A program made the translations under genes and the position numbers. The notes beneath the pieces were generated by a model. It was not told the DNA's origin and searched no databases. It saw only the letters and a list, made by a program, of their open reading frames with translations. Below, piece by piece: positions 1-11,472 of a stretch of 64,000 bases of DNA. Each line of letters starts with the position of its first letter. Positions within the stretch are counted from its first letter, which is position 1. This stretch comes from Hippasteria phrygiana (taxonomy: Eukaryota; Echinodermata; Asteroidea; Valvatida; Goniasteridae): positions 1 to 64,000 of the forward strand of contig JAZGUH010000332.1 in assembly GCA_037893225.1 (NCBI GenBank), in the 5' to 3' direction.

Positions 1-1327
1 TGTCTTCAGAAATACTTAACCCCTCAGACTCCTTACACCTCCTTCATAAACCAATCTATTCAACCCAGCTCCTTGAGCAATAATAGCTGTGACTGTGGTC
101 CAGCATGTATGCATACTTGTGTCTCATGTGGCAGTGAATGGTTAATACATTAAGGGGAGGGACTTAATGGAACGTTTTAATGGGCAGTTCAAGAATAAAA
201 ATCTTGTGTATTGCACAGCGGCGCAACTATAGTTGAGGGGGACATGAGGGGACCCCCCTGCCACCCCCTCCCTCTGCTGTAATGTTCTCCCTGCAGTGAC
301 CCTAAGAAAAAATTGGGCATTACTGGGTGCTTCCCCCCATCCCCCCCCAAAAAAGTAAAAAAATCCCCTTGCAAATAAGCCAGTTCGGTATTTCAACTAC
401 GCATATGTGCACAATGACATATTTATCCTGAATGACCTGTGACCTAATGCCCACGTATGAATGCGAGGTGGTCGCACAATGCACACATGTTAAATTCAAT
501 CAGAATGGGCATTCGCGTAACATCATATGACATTACGTCGGCAATTTTATCCCGAATAACCCTTGACCTTTGAGATTCCGAACTGGCTTATTGGAAGAGC
601 CCAATTACACCAACGGTATTGCAGCAGACCCCTTCAACTTTTGGCTTGGTATTGAATTGAAAGTTTGGAACTTAAATCTTAGTACTGTGGAAGTAATCGG
701 GTGTGGCGCCTACAGTTTAAAAATGTGAATCTATGTGTAAAGAAGCCTGGGACTGAAATCATTTTCCATTCAGACAGATGCTACAATCAGTCATATTTTG
801 ACTTCATTATCACCAGCTGGTACATAGATTCCTGTATATATATAAACTAGGAGTCACATGTACATCTTCCTATTAAACCTGAACAGTCCCGAATCCTCCA
901 ATTTCAATATGATTTTCCACACACCCTAGGGATTTAGGGTTAATTATAACGATGGGTGTGTGTCGGTGGGGAATTTTTTATTAAAAAACTATTTTTTGGG
1001 AGGGGGGGGGGGGGGGCTTCAGAGGGTTTGGTTCAGTCGTGAGATTCAAAATTATTTAGGGATCTGATGACTTTTGTGACTTTCACTCAGTCATAATTCA
1101 TAATCTGAGTTGCCCAAAGTGTCCTCATCAAGGGGTACACTGCCCTTTTCAGCTCCAAGTCGGGGCTACCAGTAAATTCTTCTACAAAGCAGGTCCCCTG
1201 AGTTTTCCGTCAGGATTTCCCATCACTCGTCAAAGTAGAAAGCAAGTAGATAGGACATGAGGCATGCCCACCTGCCCCGTTCTGTCATTTGCTCTAATAC
1301 GATTGTTCACATTTTGTTTGTTTACAG
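1..1327. other. Upstream slit intron, 3' part
   Basis: No exon of slit D1 repeat 2 or other gene is recognisable here. The stretch contains a T6-G19 homopolymer junction at 992-1016. It also contains a block at 878-932 that is the inverted counterpart of 45476-45530. The remainder is plain AT-rich intronic sequence ending in the pyrimidine tract of the exon at 1328. Confidence 0.6.
878..932 (-). repeat. Dispersed repeat copy, inverted relative to 45476-45530
   Basis: The reverse complement of this segment matches 45476-45530 over about 55 bp with only a handful of mismatches. The shared cores are ccctagggtgtgtg and ttggaggattc. The two copies lie about 400 bp upstream of the LRR3 exon and about 170 bp upstream of the LRR4 exon, in opposite orientation. 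It is probably a fragment of a dispersed repeat family. Confidence 0.6.
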
Positions 1328-1399
1328 GAGGTTGAATGGCAATCAACTGCAAAGCCTTCCAGAACTGCTGTTCTCGAGTATGGACTCCTTGTTCAGACT
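1328..1399 (+). CDS. slit: slit exon: D1 leucine-rich repeat 3
   Basis: This 72 bp exon encodes one 24-residue leucine-rich repeat, RLNGNQLQSLPELLFSSMDS followed by LFRL. It corresponds to the third repeat of LRR domain D1 of Slit; vertebrate Slit2 has RLNRNHLQLFPELLF at this place. It is bounded by a good acceptor (a pyrimidine-rich stretch ending tttacag at 1327) and a consensus donor (gtaagt at 1400). Both junctions are phase 2: the first base completes a split Leu codon and the last two bases (ct) begin the next. Slit is a secreted ligand of Robo receptors in axon repulsion, and its N-terminal half is four stacked LRR domains. The preceding exons (signal peptide, D1 N-cap, LRR1-2) lie upstream of the window. 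Assignment to slit rather than another LRR protein rests on the chain of exons downstream. Confidence 0.9.
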
Positions 1400-2951
1400 G
1401 TAAGTATACATTTTCTCTCTCTGTAAAATCACTTTAAAAATAGATTTCGTGCAGTTTTGATATTATTGTTGCTAAAAATTGCTATGGCAAACTGGATTCA
1501 CCCACCAGTATGTGCGTGTTGTACAGTGTTATTTGAGCATTGCGTTCTGTACAGTAGCTGTGATTTCTGTTGAGGATCTTTTTAATTTTATAATGTACTA
1601 ACTTCACGGTCTCATTCACTGTTACTCTACCTCATTGTGGAAGACGACTCTCAGTGGAAGTCACCAGTGTCCGTAAGTTTGTCGGAACTTTGATTGTTTT
1701 GAAAGGTCACCAGAGATGATGTTCTGGGAGGGAAGGGTGGGGACTCCCTAAGCAAAAAGTCCCACAAGAAGTGGCCAGGAAGTGACTTCAGTTCTCCAAC
1801 AACTTCAATCCATCTCCATCAATCTTCCTGTCATTTTTATCTTCTTACCATCAACCAGCACCAAATTGCTTATTAAATTCAGTTATCAAAAAGAAAAGTA
1901 CCACCCCCCCTTTTAAAAAGAGCAACGAAGCCCACAGTGTCACGCTTAGTTGATGCCATTCATTGTCCAATATTCCCCACTTTTGTTCCGAGGGGGGGAA
2001 GTCACTTGTCTGCGGGGACCCGATTTCCTGGTTTGATTGAACTAACCCTGACACATGTGGGGAGAAACTGCGTTCAATTTCAATAGTGTTATCAATTGGC
2101 TGGTTTAAAAGTCCCACCTGTGTGGGTCCAAGACTGTTTTTGTTTTTTTCACTTTCATCGTTTTTTAGGGCTGTGTTCTTTCCTGGACTGTGAAATGTTT
2201 GGCCTGGAGGTCTTATTTTTGTAGGGATTCCACATGGGAATCCAGTTGTTCAAAGCATAAAGCACGCTCAAACTCTCCCCATGAAACTAATTTATAGGCA
2301 CAGTGTTTGTAAATAGCTTATGAAGCATTGGTGGTACATTTATTAAAACGAAAATTGTGTAGATGTTCCATGTATAGTTCACTTGTGTACATGTAGGACT
2401 GATTTTGCGAGATGTGTGTTTTTATAGTCAACTTTGATTTAATTTGACAGTGGAAATCATCTGGCTTGGTCAGTTCATCTCACTCCCCAATGCACGTTTG
2501 TTAAAAAAACTGAAGATATAAAGATGTCTGGTCCGTTTTTCAAGTTCGCAAGAGCAATTCCAAGACATTTTAAACTTGGAAAGTTAACAAAAACAAATAG
2601 TTTCAAGTTAAAACAAAATACCAACACTTTTTTTTCCTGTGTAGTTCTGTACTCATCAATCTGAAATAAAGTTAAGTTTTGCCGATGTTTGTTCTTGTAG
2701 CAAAGGTAAATTAACTGGTATTTGATGACATTAAAAGAACTGAAATAATTTGCACATACTAGGTAAGGGTAGGGGTGAGAATTGTGGTGAGAAATAGGGT
2801 TTGGGTTTAGGGTAGGGTAAGGATAAGGTTTGGGTTAATGCAAATTTTACAAAAATTGCCAAATATTACCAATGCATCATGGGTGAAGAGACAGATATTC
2901 ATGAGAGTCTGATATTCATGTGACCTTGGCCATTGGAGATGAATATCAGAT

Positions 2952-3467
2952 TTTATACAACACCTGAATAAATCCCCGCCATCCGATTGGTGGATCGTCG
3001 ATCACGTGCATTGAACTATTTGACCCATCACACGACGCGAACCCGCACCGCCAAAAACGTTCTATCACATGGTTCTATCAAACGGTGCGCGCGCATTGAT
3101 AAAACCAAAAGAACTTCCCTGATTTCACGGTCACTATTGGTGGCACTACAACAGGGCTGTCATTCACACAACATGGCGGCCGAGTTTCCCTAACTGCCGC
3201 GGTTTGTTCTCCTAACAGACGACAAAATATTGGAACTCGTAGGTGATGCTGACGCTCCAAATACAAAGAGACAAATCAAATATGCAGTGAAACGATTAGA
3301 TGAATTTGCAAGACACGCAGGAACAACAATTGAAGCTTTAACTGATTCGGATCTCAACAATTTTTTGTCGCGGTTTTATGCGGGACTGAGAAGGTAAACG
3401 GCACGTTGTAGGCCTACGAAATCCATGCATGCAATCTGTCGGATTTATTCAGGCGTTGTATAAAACA
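2952..3467 (+). mobile_element. Terminal-inverted-repeat element with recombinase-like exon
   Basis: The left end begins ttttatacaacacctgaata and the right end is its inverse, reading tattcaggcgttgtataaaa. This gives inverted repeats of about 25 bp with one mismatch. Just outside the left end is a small hairpin (TCTGATATTCAT at about 2909 pairing with ATGAATATCAGA at about 2939). Just beyond the right end is a 162 bp palindrome. Inside is a CpG-rich stretch and a broken first exon (3173-3397). The layout suggests a decayed, mostly deleted DNA transposon. The superfamily is not certain; the coding remnant points to a tyrosine-recombinase (Crypton-like) source. Confidence 0.5.
3173..3397 (+). 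pseudogene. Broken first exon of a Crypton/DUF3504-like ORF
   Basis: An ATG in strong context (acaacATGGCG) opens MAAEFP, then an in-frame TAA at 3191. The same frame then runs through LPRFVLLTDDKILELVGDAD, APNTKRQIKYAVKRLDEFAR and on to FLSRFYAGLRR before TAA at 3395. A potential splice donor (aaggtaaac) lies exactly after the LRR codons. The pattern NTK-x-x-x-x-AV-x-RL-x-EF followed by L-x-x-F-Y-x-GLR resembles the N-terminal segment of metazoan Crypton-type tyrosine recombinases and their domesticated relatives. This is family recognition by eye. The early stop, one base change from GAA, makes it a pseudogene. It stands alone, with no catalytic exon found nearby. Confidence 0.5.
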
Positions 3468-3627
3468 AATAATGAATGTTTCACATTCGTGCAATGGTAA
3501 GAATAATTTCATTCGGTGACAGATGGAATTTCCTATTCCACTCGGCTTCGCCTCGTGGAATGGAATATTCCATCTGTCACTTCATGAAATTATTCTTACT
3601 ATCGCACTCATAAACATTCATTATTTG
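3466..3627. repeat. 162 bp near-perfect palindrome
   Basis: The left arm starts caaataatgaatg and the right arm ends cattcattatttg. In between, gtaagaataatttcat pairs with atgaaattattcttac and gacagatggaat pairs with attccatctgtc. The centre carries attccactcggcttcgcctcgtggaat, a second short hairpin. The palindrome abuts the right inverted repeat of the element at 2952-3467 and may be its subterminal structure or a separate foldback insertion. Confidence 0.8.
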
Positions 3628-4224
3628 TATACTATACCCCCTTCAGTTTTGACACCTTTTGTTTGATGGGATTTGCGCAATTTGTAGCTGATGAATTGAA
3701 CTGCTATGTGTTGCAACATCAGCCTCACAGAGGTGTGAAGTTGAACAATGCTGGCTGTCTGCTGGCTGGCAAGTAGGCATCCATCTGTTTAGAGGTGATC
3801 TGTACTATTTTCGAGTCAAGGTCATCTTGGGGTCAGAACTGACAACAAGAATTTCATTTCAAGCTTTAATTTTTATTTTTTTCCTTTTGGAATACTTGTT
3901 TGTCAGAAAACCATGTCACGCAAAAGTGATTTCACCACAACAACTTGTCCATTTCACAGGGGGATTGAGCAGGCAGACTTGGCAAGGTTAATCCTGGGAG
4001 ATTAGACCGTAGTCCCAAAATATTTTTATCGGAACACAAAATTGAAAAAATATTGCTGAACAGTTATCCCGTCTAGCTAGATGTGGTGGTTCTCATTAAG
4101 GGATTACTATAAGTGGTCATTTCTGGCCCCTTCCAGATTTGACAAGTAAGCGATATACTTTTTTTTGCAAATTTTTCTGCGGGGCCGATTTCCTGGAATT
4201 GGTAATTAAGCACACAAATTTGCC

Positions 4225-4372
4225 AAGCACAGAAAAGTTTGGGTTATCACTAAAGAAATGTATGTGATGTGTATTGCTTGTGACTGGGTTGTCAGCTGAT
4301 GTTGCGTAGCAGTAAATTTTCTAAGGAGCAGTTTTTTCTGCTTGACATCACCATGAAATAGGGCCCTGCTGG
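4225..4372 (+). repeat. Dispersed repeat, 'gtgatgtgtattgc' family copy 1
   Basis: It shares gtgatgtgtattgcttgtgactgg, a cagctgat-tt-gc-tag block, ttttctgctt and a closing ccatgaaat-gggcc with 35730-35875. It shares these more weakly with 46690-46825. The segment just after it (4480-4660) repeats the same vocabulary (gctaag, agcag, ccatgaaatatagcccc), so several degenerate copies are adjacent. It has no coding capacity and is probably an old transposon fragment. Confidence 0.5.
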
Positions 4373-6664
4373 TGATACAGTTGATTTAGCAAGTGAGAAA
4401 GAAAGTAAGCATGTATGGATATTAATCACATGAGCATTAGGCCTAATAAACAAGCCAATCTCAAAGCGCAAACGGGGGCTGAATTTCACGAAGCTAATTA
4501 GAAATTTAGAATATTGCTCAGCAAATATTCATGCTGAGCGAAAACTCAGGTGAGAGCTGTATTGAAATGAAACTTTGGCTGGTAAGCTGTTTAGGATTAG
4601 CAGAACTTTTCCGTTCTCAGCAGATTTGTTTTGCGCTTAGCAGCTTGCCATGAAATATAGCCCCAGTTGAGGAGATCAGGCCAACAAAAAAAGTTACACT
4701 TCCGGTTACCCTACTCTATTTTAAAGGCCCCGACCCAATTTTTTTCAGGGGAAAAAAACAACCATAAATGCTGTAAATACTAACTTTAAACCTTGACTCC
4801 ACGTAGACACCTACATAGATCAGCACAAAAAAATTGCCAAATTGTTTTCCCTACCTACATGTACCAGTTTTGTACCTACCCTATTTTCAAATGCCATGTT
4901 CTGAAGCAGAACTATCTTTTCGGCCTAAACAAGTTACATGCAGGCAGCATACATGTATGCAACAGACAGGTTAAAAAACTCATGTAAGCAAAGATTACCA
5001 GTGGGTACTTGTCATTTTAGGAAAATCCACTCCCTGCTTTCGCAATTCAACAGTCAAACCTACAATGTAGTTTGGTTTTAAGTCCAGATGTTTAATCTTT
5101 GAACTTTCTGTGATGATGAATTCGCAAGTCTTCTGTTTCCTATCAGGGAAATTGAGCATGCAGAATGCACACTGGAATCCAGTCATTGCATCCAGATGGA
5201 ACAAGAGAATTTAATTTGCTTCAGTTCAATCCCGCAGCGGTCAATTTGGCCGTTTAAATGGTTAGCCAGTCGAACATTACCCCCACAGTTCGTTTAATGC
5301 CCCGGCATATAATCCCGCCATCGCATGCAAGTGAGACGCATTAAATACGGCACCTGGGCCGGATCACTCAACAGCACATGAAGTATGCAACCAAACTGGG
5401 GATGACAACAATTATTATGTTTTTTATATGCCAATATGTTGACAGACAAGGTGCATTCCTGGAAATATGAATAAGATTTACTGTTTTCACTGGAGGTCTC
5501 ACGAAAGTCAATCAAGTTGAGACTACGTTGATCGTGTTAGTATTTTGTTTATATTTCTGGCATGCAATAGTGGTGAAGCCCCTCCCCCTCCTATGAAGTG
5601 AAGCTCCTCCCCTCCTACAAATAATTATGCGCAGGCCAGTACCGTGTAGGTCTACACATCTTGTCCATGCCTTGACACAAAATGACTTTCCCCTTGCAAC
5701 TGACCCTGAGGTTCCGTATTTTGCCCTCTTCGGAAGTGTTTTGCTCCGGTGAAGATAAATCCATTCCTCTTTGCCTCCCCAGCAGGTCATCTTCTTATCC
5801 CTCGGATAATTTTCTGTTTGACAACACGAGTCGGGTCAGATTGTCTCTCGGAAGTTTCATATCCTGCAGCAAAATCACAGCTGATGATACGTATCACGTT
5901 TGGCAGAACCAAACTGGACATGAAGAGGAAAATTAAAATGACAATCACATGTGGGAGGCTTGAGCTGCCATAATACTATGTATAGATCAATTAAACTCCA
6001 CCCCTCAATGTAGCAGCCAATCACAGCCACAGTTATGGTTTGACAAAAGTCTGACAATGGTGACGAACATGTGGTGCACGGCTGTGATTGGTCAATATGT
6101 CATTAGGCGGTGCTGAACGGATCCATCTATTGTCAAGGTCAGTATTGTAATGACTTCAGAAACCTACTAGACTTCGTATTAAGCTCCAGACTCTGCTGCT
6201 CATTACGTCAAAGTGCTTGGACATATCGTGTTTCTCAACTGGGCCTGCTTGGGTGCCTGTGATAACCCAATTAGCGGGAGAGGGCTCCACCAAACTAGGA
6301 TCAGATGGGATCAGGGCCACTTCTGGTTGGCCTCTGGGTGTCTGGCAGACAGAATCCCAGGGCCTGGTAATGAATTGGGCATCACTGTCATGTTACATGT
6401 AGTGTGGACTATGTATGAGAACGCACCCCTTCCAAGAATCTTTAGACATCAATGATGAATAACCCAACCAACCAAAATGATATTGCGTTGCTGGGGAGCC
6501 ATATTTGGGTGTAAATATATTTGCATTAAGTTTGACCCTGCTAAATCCAGCGATATTCAGCGCTGGGAACTTTCTGTTGGGTTTTGTTAATCTAAGCATG
6601 GAGGTAGGAAAAGATCTAAAGCAGTGAACAGCAGAACTTTTGTGCTGTCATTGGATTCTGTTGG

Positions 6665-8266
6665 ACATTACCTGTCCAGTGTAGTAAACATTACCTGTCC
6701 AGTGTAGTAAACATTACCTGTCCAGTGTAGTAAACATTACCTGTCCAGTGTAGTAAACATTACCTGTCCAGTGTAGTAAACATTACCTGTCCAGTGTAGT
6801 AAACATTACCTGTCCAGTGTAGTAAACATTACCTGTCCAGTGTTGTAAACATTACCTGTCCAGTGTAGTAAACATTACCTGTCCAGTGTAGTAAACATTA
6901 CCTGTCCAGTGTAGTAAACATTACCTGTCCAGTGTAGTAAACATTACCTGTCCAGTGTAGTAAACATTACCTGTCCAGTGTAGTAAACATTACCTGTCCA
7001 GTGTAGTAAACATTACCTGTCCAGTGTAGTAAACATTACCTGTCCAGTGTAGTAAACATTACCTGTCCAGTGTAGTAAACATTACCTGTCCAGTGTTGTA
7101 AACATTACCTGTCCAGTGTAGTAAACATTACCTGTCCAGTGTAGTAAACATTACCTGTCCAGTGTAGTAAACATTACCTGTCCAGTGTAGTAAACATTAC
7201 CTGTCCAGTGTAGTAAACATTACCTGTCCAGTGTAGTAAACATTACCTGTCCAGTGTAGTAAACATTACCTGTCCAGTGTTGTAAACATTACCTGTCCAG
7301 TGTAGTAAACATTACCTGTCCAGTGTAGTAAACATTACCTGTCCAGTGTTGTAAACATTACCTGTCCAGTGTAGTAAACATTACCTGTCCAGTGTAGTAA
7401 ACATTACCTGTCCAGTGTAGTAAACATTACCTGTCCAGTGTAGTAAACATTACCTGTCCAGTGTAGTAAACATTACCTGTCCAGTGTAGTAAACATTACC
7501 TGTCCAGTGTTGTAAACATTACCTGTCCAGTGTTGTAAACATTACCTGTCCAGTGTAGTAAACATTACCTGTCCAGTGTAGTAAACATTACCTGTCCAGT
7601 GTAGTAAACATTACCTGTCCAGTGTAGTAAACATTACCTGTCCAGTGTTGTAAACATTACCTGTCCAGTGTAGTAAACATTACCTGTCCAGTGTTGTAAA
7701 CATTACCTGTCCAGTGTTGTAAACATTACCTGTCCAGTGTTGTAAACATTACCTGTCCAGTGTTGTAAACATTACCTGTCCAGTGTTGTAAACATTACCT
7801 GTCCAGTGTTGTAAACATTACCTGTCCAGTGTAGTAAACATTACCTGTCCAGTGTAGTAAACATTACCTGTCCAGTGTAGTAAACATTACCTGTCCAGTG
7901 TAGTAAACATTACCTGTCCAGTGTAGTAAACATTACCTGTCCAGTGTAGTAAACATTACCTGTCCAGTGTAGTAAACATTACCTGTCCAGTGTAGTAAAC
8001 ATTACCTGTCCAGTGTAGTAAACATTACCTGTCCAGTGTAGTAAACATTACCTGTCCAGTGTAGTAAACATTACCTGTCCAGTGTAGTAAACATTACCTG
8101 TCCAGTGTAGTAAACATTACCTGTCCAGTGTAGTAAACATTACCTGTCCAGTGTAGTAAACATTACCTGTCCAGTGTTGTAAACATTACCTGTCCAGTGT
8201 TGTAAACATTACCTGTCCAGTGTTGTAAACATTACCTGTCCAGTGTAGTAAACATTACCTGTCCAG
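6665..8266. repeat. 23 bp minisatellite, 69 units
   Basis: The unit acattacctgtccagtgtagtaa (shown as ACATTACCTGTCCAGTGT plus W-GTAA) repeats without any length change. The interval 6665-8251 is 1,587 bp, exactly 69 x 23, followed by a 15 bp partial unit and a decayed tail (cctgtccagagtt, tacctgtccatt). The only variation I see is one A/T position in the sequence GTGTWGTAA. By my reading 53 units have A and 16 have T. The T units are numbers 8, 19, 27, 30, 37, 38, 43, 45-50 and 66-68. There is no ORF across it, because tag and taa stops occur in the unit. Confidence 0.97.
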
Positions 8267-8883
8267 AGTTATGAGTTTTACCTGTCCATTAAAAAACCCT
8301 CCTATGCAAACATACATTCTGAGCCATGTTGTTGTATGGGTCAAATTCAGTCAAGGTGATTGTTTTTTACCCTCCTGCCATAGTACAAAACCACATGTAA
8401 TCTGATCATGTCTGTGTAAAAGTATAGCAGGGGAGGTGGAAGGAAAGTTTGACTGATTTTGACCTTTTAAATAGTAGGAGGGATTTATATTTATTAAGTT
8501 ATTAACCCTAATGTCCCACTTATGTAGGCATGAATTTGGGGTGAAGACCTGTAGCACTGAGTCTCTCTATCTGTCTTTGACAATTGAGTGTATCATGACA
8601 GCAGTCAATATACTTACAGCTACAAAGTACTACTTCTTTGTAATATAGTTCAGTTAGTTAAAATTATATTTGTGTCAATGAATTGGATGGTTAGGATAAA
8701 AAATTGTATCATCTTTGAAAACCAGTAGTTCGTGCTGTGTTTCCGCCTTAGATGATAACGGACATTTTCCCTCCAACCCCAGCAACAAACTGTAGTACTA
8801 CATACATGTAACTACGTACTTTATTTGGGGTGAAGTACCAAATACTACAAATTACTACAAGCATTGTACACAAATATGTAGGT

Positions 8884-8940
8884 GAGAGTACTGCATACTA
8901 CTAGTAGTATTTTGTAGCTTTATGTGAGGTTAGGGTTAAT
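8884..8940 (+). repeat. Repeat pair with 11181-11245
   Basis: It shares agagtactgca, gtagtattttgtagcttta and tgaggttagggtt with 11181-11245 in the same order. It is an old dispersed element of unknown type that ends in the motif ggttagggtta seen at several places in this intron. Confidence 0.5.
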
Positions 8941-11180
8941 ATAATTAGACAGGTGGACATGTGTAGAGCCAATGATTTTCCGTTTCAGAAAAGTCAATTT
9001 TCCGTTTTGACAAATCTTCATTTCCGTTTCGCCCATTAGAACAGTGTACACAAATCTGTTTCATTTCCATTTGACATTATTTCATACATGTAAATGAATG
9101 CACAATGAAAGAGGCCAATTCCGTTAATTCCGTTTGGTTTCCCACTAAAACGGAAAATCATTGGTCCTACATGTGGCTAGTTGAAAACACTGCCCTGGGT
9201 AATAATATTGACAATTCCTAGTTTCAAGGAGTGGCGTTCAAGTCATATTTTGAAGATCTGCCCTCGGAATAAGCAACGGCATCTTCCAACTTACCGGTGT
9301 TTTATGGAGCTGGCCCAGGAAATAGTTCGGTTTAAAAGTTTTAAGCAACAACGTGCACATGTAGATTAAGTTTGAACATGAAATTGTCATCAAATATTAT
9401 ATTATGCAACAGAACAGCCTAATGTAGACAATACAATAGATACTATGTGGAAACATACACAAATCATGACATAAATATTTCACATTAAAGATAAAATATA
9501 TCATAAAAAAATAAGTCAGTGGTGATTTTCACAGGAAAAAAAAGAACCAATGAGGCAGACAAAATATATTTTGCTGATAATATTTCTGTTCCAAGATACG
9601 GAAATCAAATTCTCTTGCCTCGGTCATTTTCATGAGTTACCATGTTTAATATTTTGGCAGTGTTTTTTTTCTTCCCCGGATAACCATCCCACCCTCCCAG
9701 TCCAGGGAAGATTGACATGAAGGTCAGTTCAGAGTTTAACCAAGTGATTTTTTTTTCTGATTCAAGTCAAGCTACGTGTATATTATCATTTTCTCAGTGA
9801 AATAACAATCAACAGTTAAATGATAATAATGGAACCTGATGTACATTCCAAAGATAGTTGTGCTTTACAAAAACACAGTATAAAAATAATCACAATAACA
9901 CTTATTATTAAAACTGAAATAAATAAATAAACATTGGATTTAAATGAGAGCACTATACATGCACATATGAGGTTTTTTTAGCTGCTTTTAAATTTGAAGG
10001 CAGTAACACTGAGTGGGTGATGGATGATCTGATGGACATTGGGGGGAAGGGTTTCATCAACAACTCCCCGCTAGATCTGTCAGTAGATTACTGATGCACT
10101 ATTCAGTAGGGATGTGCATTGTTAATTTATATTGTTTGTAAAGGTGTGCACGTTAATACCACCACATCGGTGCATCGCTGCAAGTTTTTCGTTTCAAAAA
10201 TTTCCCACAATTGACATTCAAAAGCTTCCTTTTCCATGTCTGCTATTACTGAGCTACTACATGTACAATGTATGTTAATTCAGTTATGGGTACTCGATTC
10301 CATAATCTGGAACTGGTTCCTGACGCTTGTGGTCATTGTAATCGGGTACCCCGTTCAGATGCACAGCCCCGCTATTCAGTGTTTTTCAAGATGGCCATCA
10401 CGCCAACAGGAAGAGTAAGTGATGCCACTCGTTTTTCAGCAAGTGTACTCACAACTCCCTCACTGGGATGGCAGTGTGCTTACTGGTGGCTCCTAGACCC
10501 CAACCCCCCCTCATCACCCTACACACTCTAGGAGCTTCCCAACCATTAGCATGCAGTTCCGCCCTGAGCCAGAGGTCCCAAACCCCAATTTACAAACCAT
10601 TCACACTAACGGATTCCCCATCTGTAAATTGGGGGCTTACCTTGGGTCACCCTCTTGGGATCAGCCAGGGAACACTTGGGAACCCCCGAGGGCCTGATTT
10701 GATGTCCCAATTTATGGTAGAGGCTGGGGGGCGCTAGGAAGAGGTCACTGGTGATTCAGAATCCTTGTGTTCAGTCATGTACTGATGACATGCAGTGGAA
10801 TGTTGGAATTGTACAGGGGATTCTTTATTTACAGGACTAGTGCATACATTTTAGCCAAGTTGATGAAGTGTGTGTACCTGTTACCACAGAGCAAGTTGCT
10901 CTATCCTGTAACATACAGTACATGTATCATTCATGGATGCATGCAGATTGTACCTGTTGCAATGTACAATGTACAATGTATTTCAGAGAAAATTTTAACT
11001 AGTTAAAAACATTTTTTTCAAAGATGTGACCTACATATGTGTACTTTCAAAGTAGAATGGATAGCAAGAGTATAAAGTAATTGCAGTTTAGACATCTTTA
11101 ACTCTAACGTCCTAGGCATTACAATAATATACACATGTACTATAAAGTACTGTGACACAATTTATAATATGCCAGTCTGG

Positions 11181-11245
11181 TAAGAGTACTGCAGGTTATA
11201 GTTCACTACAGTAGTATTTTGTAGCTTTACGTTGAGGTTAGGGTT
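11181..11245 (+). repeat. Repeat pair with 8884-8940
   Basis: This is the second copy of the sequence at 8884-8940. Its 3' end abuts the piggyBac-like element that starts at 11248, so that element appears to have inserted at or next to the edge of this repeat. Confidence 0.5.
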
Positions 11246-11247
11246 CA

Positions 11248-11472
11248 TTAACCCCTTACGTACGGATGACGGAATTTGGCGCCCAAAAAAACCAGTGCCA
11301 CCAGGCCGGATGACGCCGTTGGCCGCTGTTTGTGCAGTTTCAATCCATTGTTGGATTATTGTGTATAGGTTACGCTTGACTGCACAAACACATTGTAGCG
11401 GTTCGCTTGGCTGCCAGAGCCGCCGCGACACACCCCGACGTCTCCCGTAAAATACCGTACTCAAGGGGTTAA
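11248..11472. mobile_element. piggyBac-like TTAA miniature element, copy 1
   Basis: It is bounded by TTAA at 11248-11251 and 11469-11472, with CCCCTT just inside on the left and AAGGGG on the right. It is GC-rich inside. It shares tttcaatccatt-ttgg, ttattgtgta and gcttg-ctgcacaa blocks with copies at 31683 and 37929. TTAA plus CCC-starting ends is the hallmark of piggyBac-type transposition, so this is inferred to be a non-autonomous derivative with no transposase sequence. Confidence 0.65.

Noticed and set aside
5980..6125. Inverted CCAAT boxes (gccaatcacagcc and ggctgtgattggtc) as a promoter
   Set aside because: No transcription start, first exon or CpG rise accompanies them. The symmetry is more like a decayed foldback, too degenerate to annotate.
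6665..8266. CRISPR-like regular array
   Set aside because: The units are contiguous 23 bp repeats with no unique spacers and the DNA is eukaryotic; it is a minisatellite.
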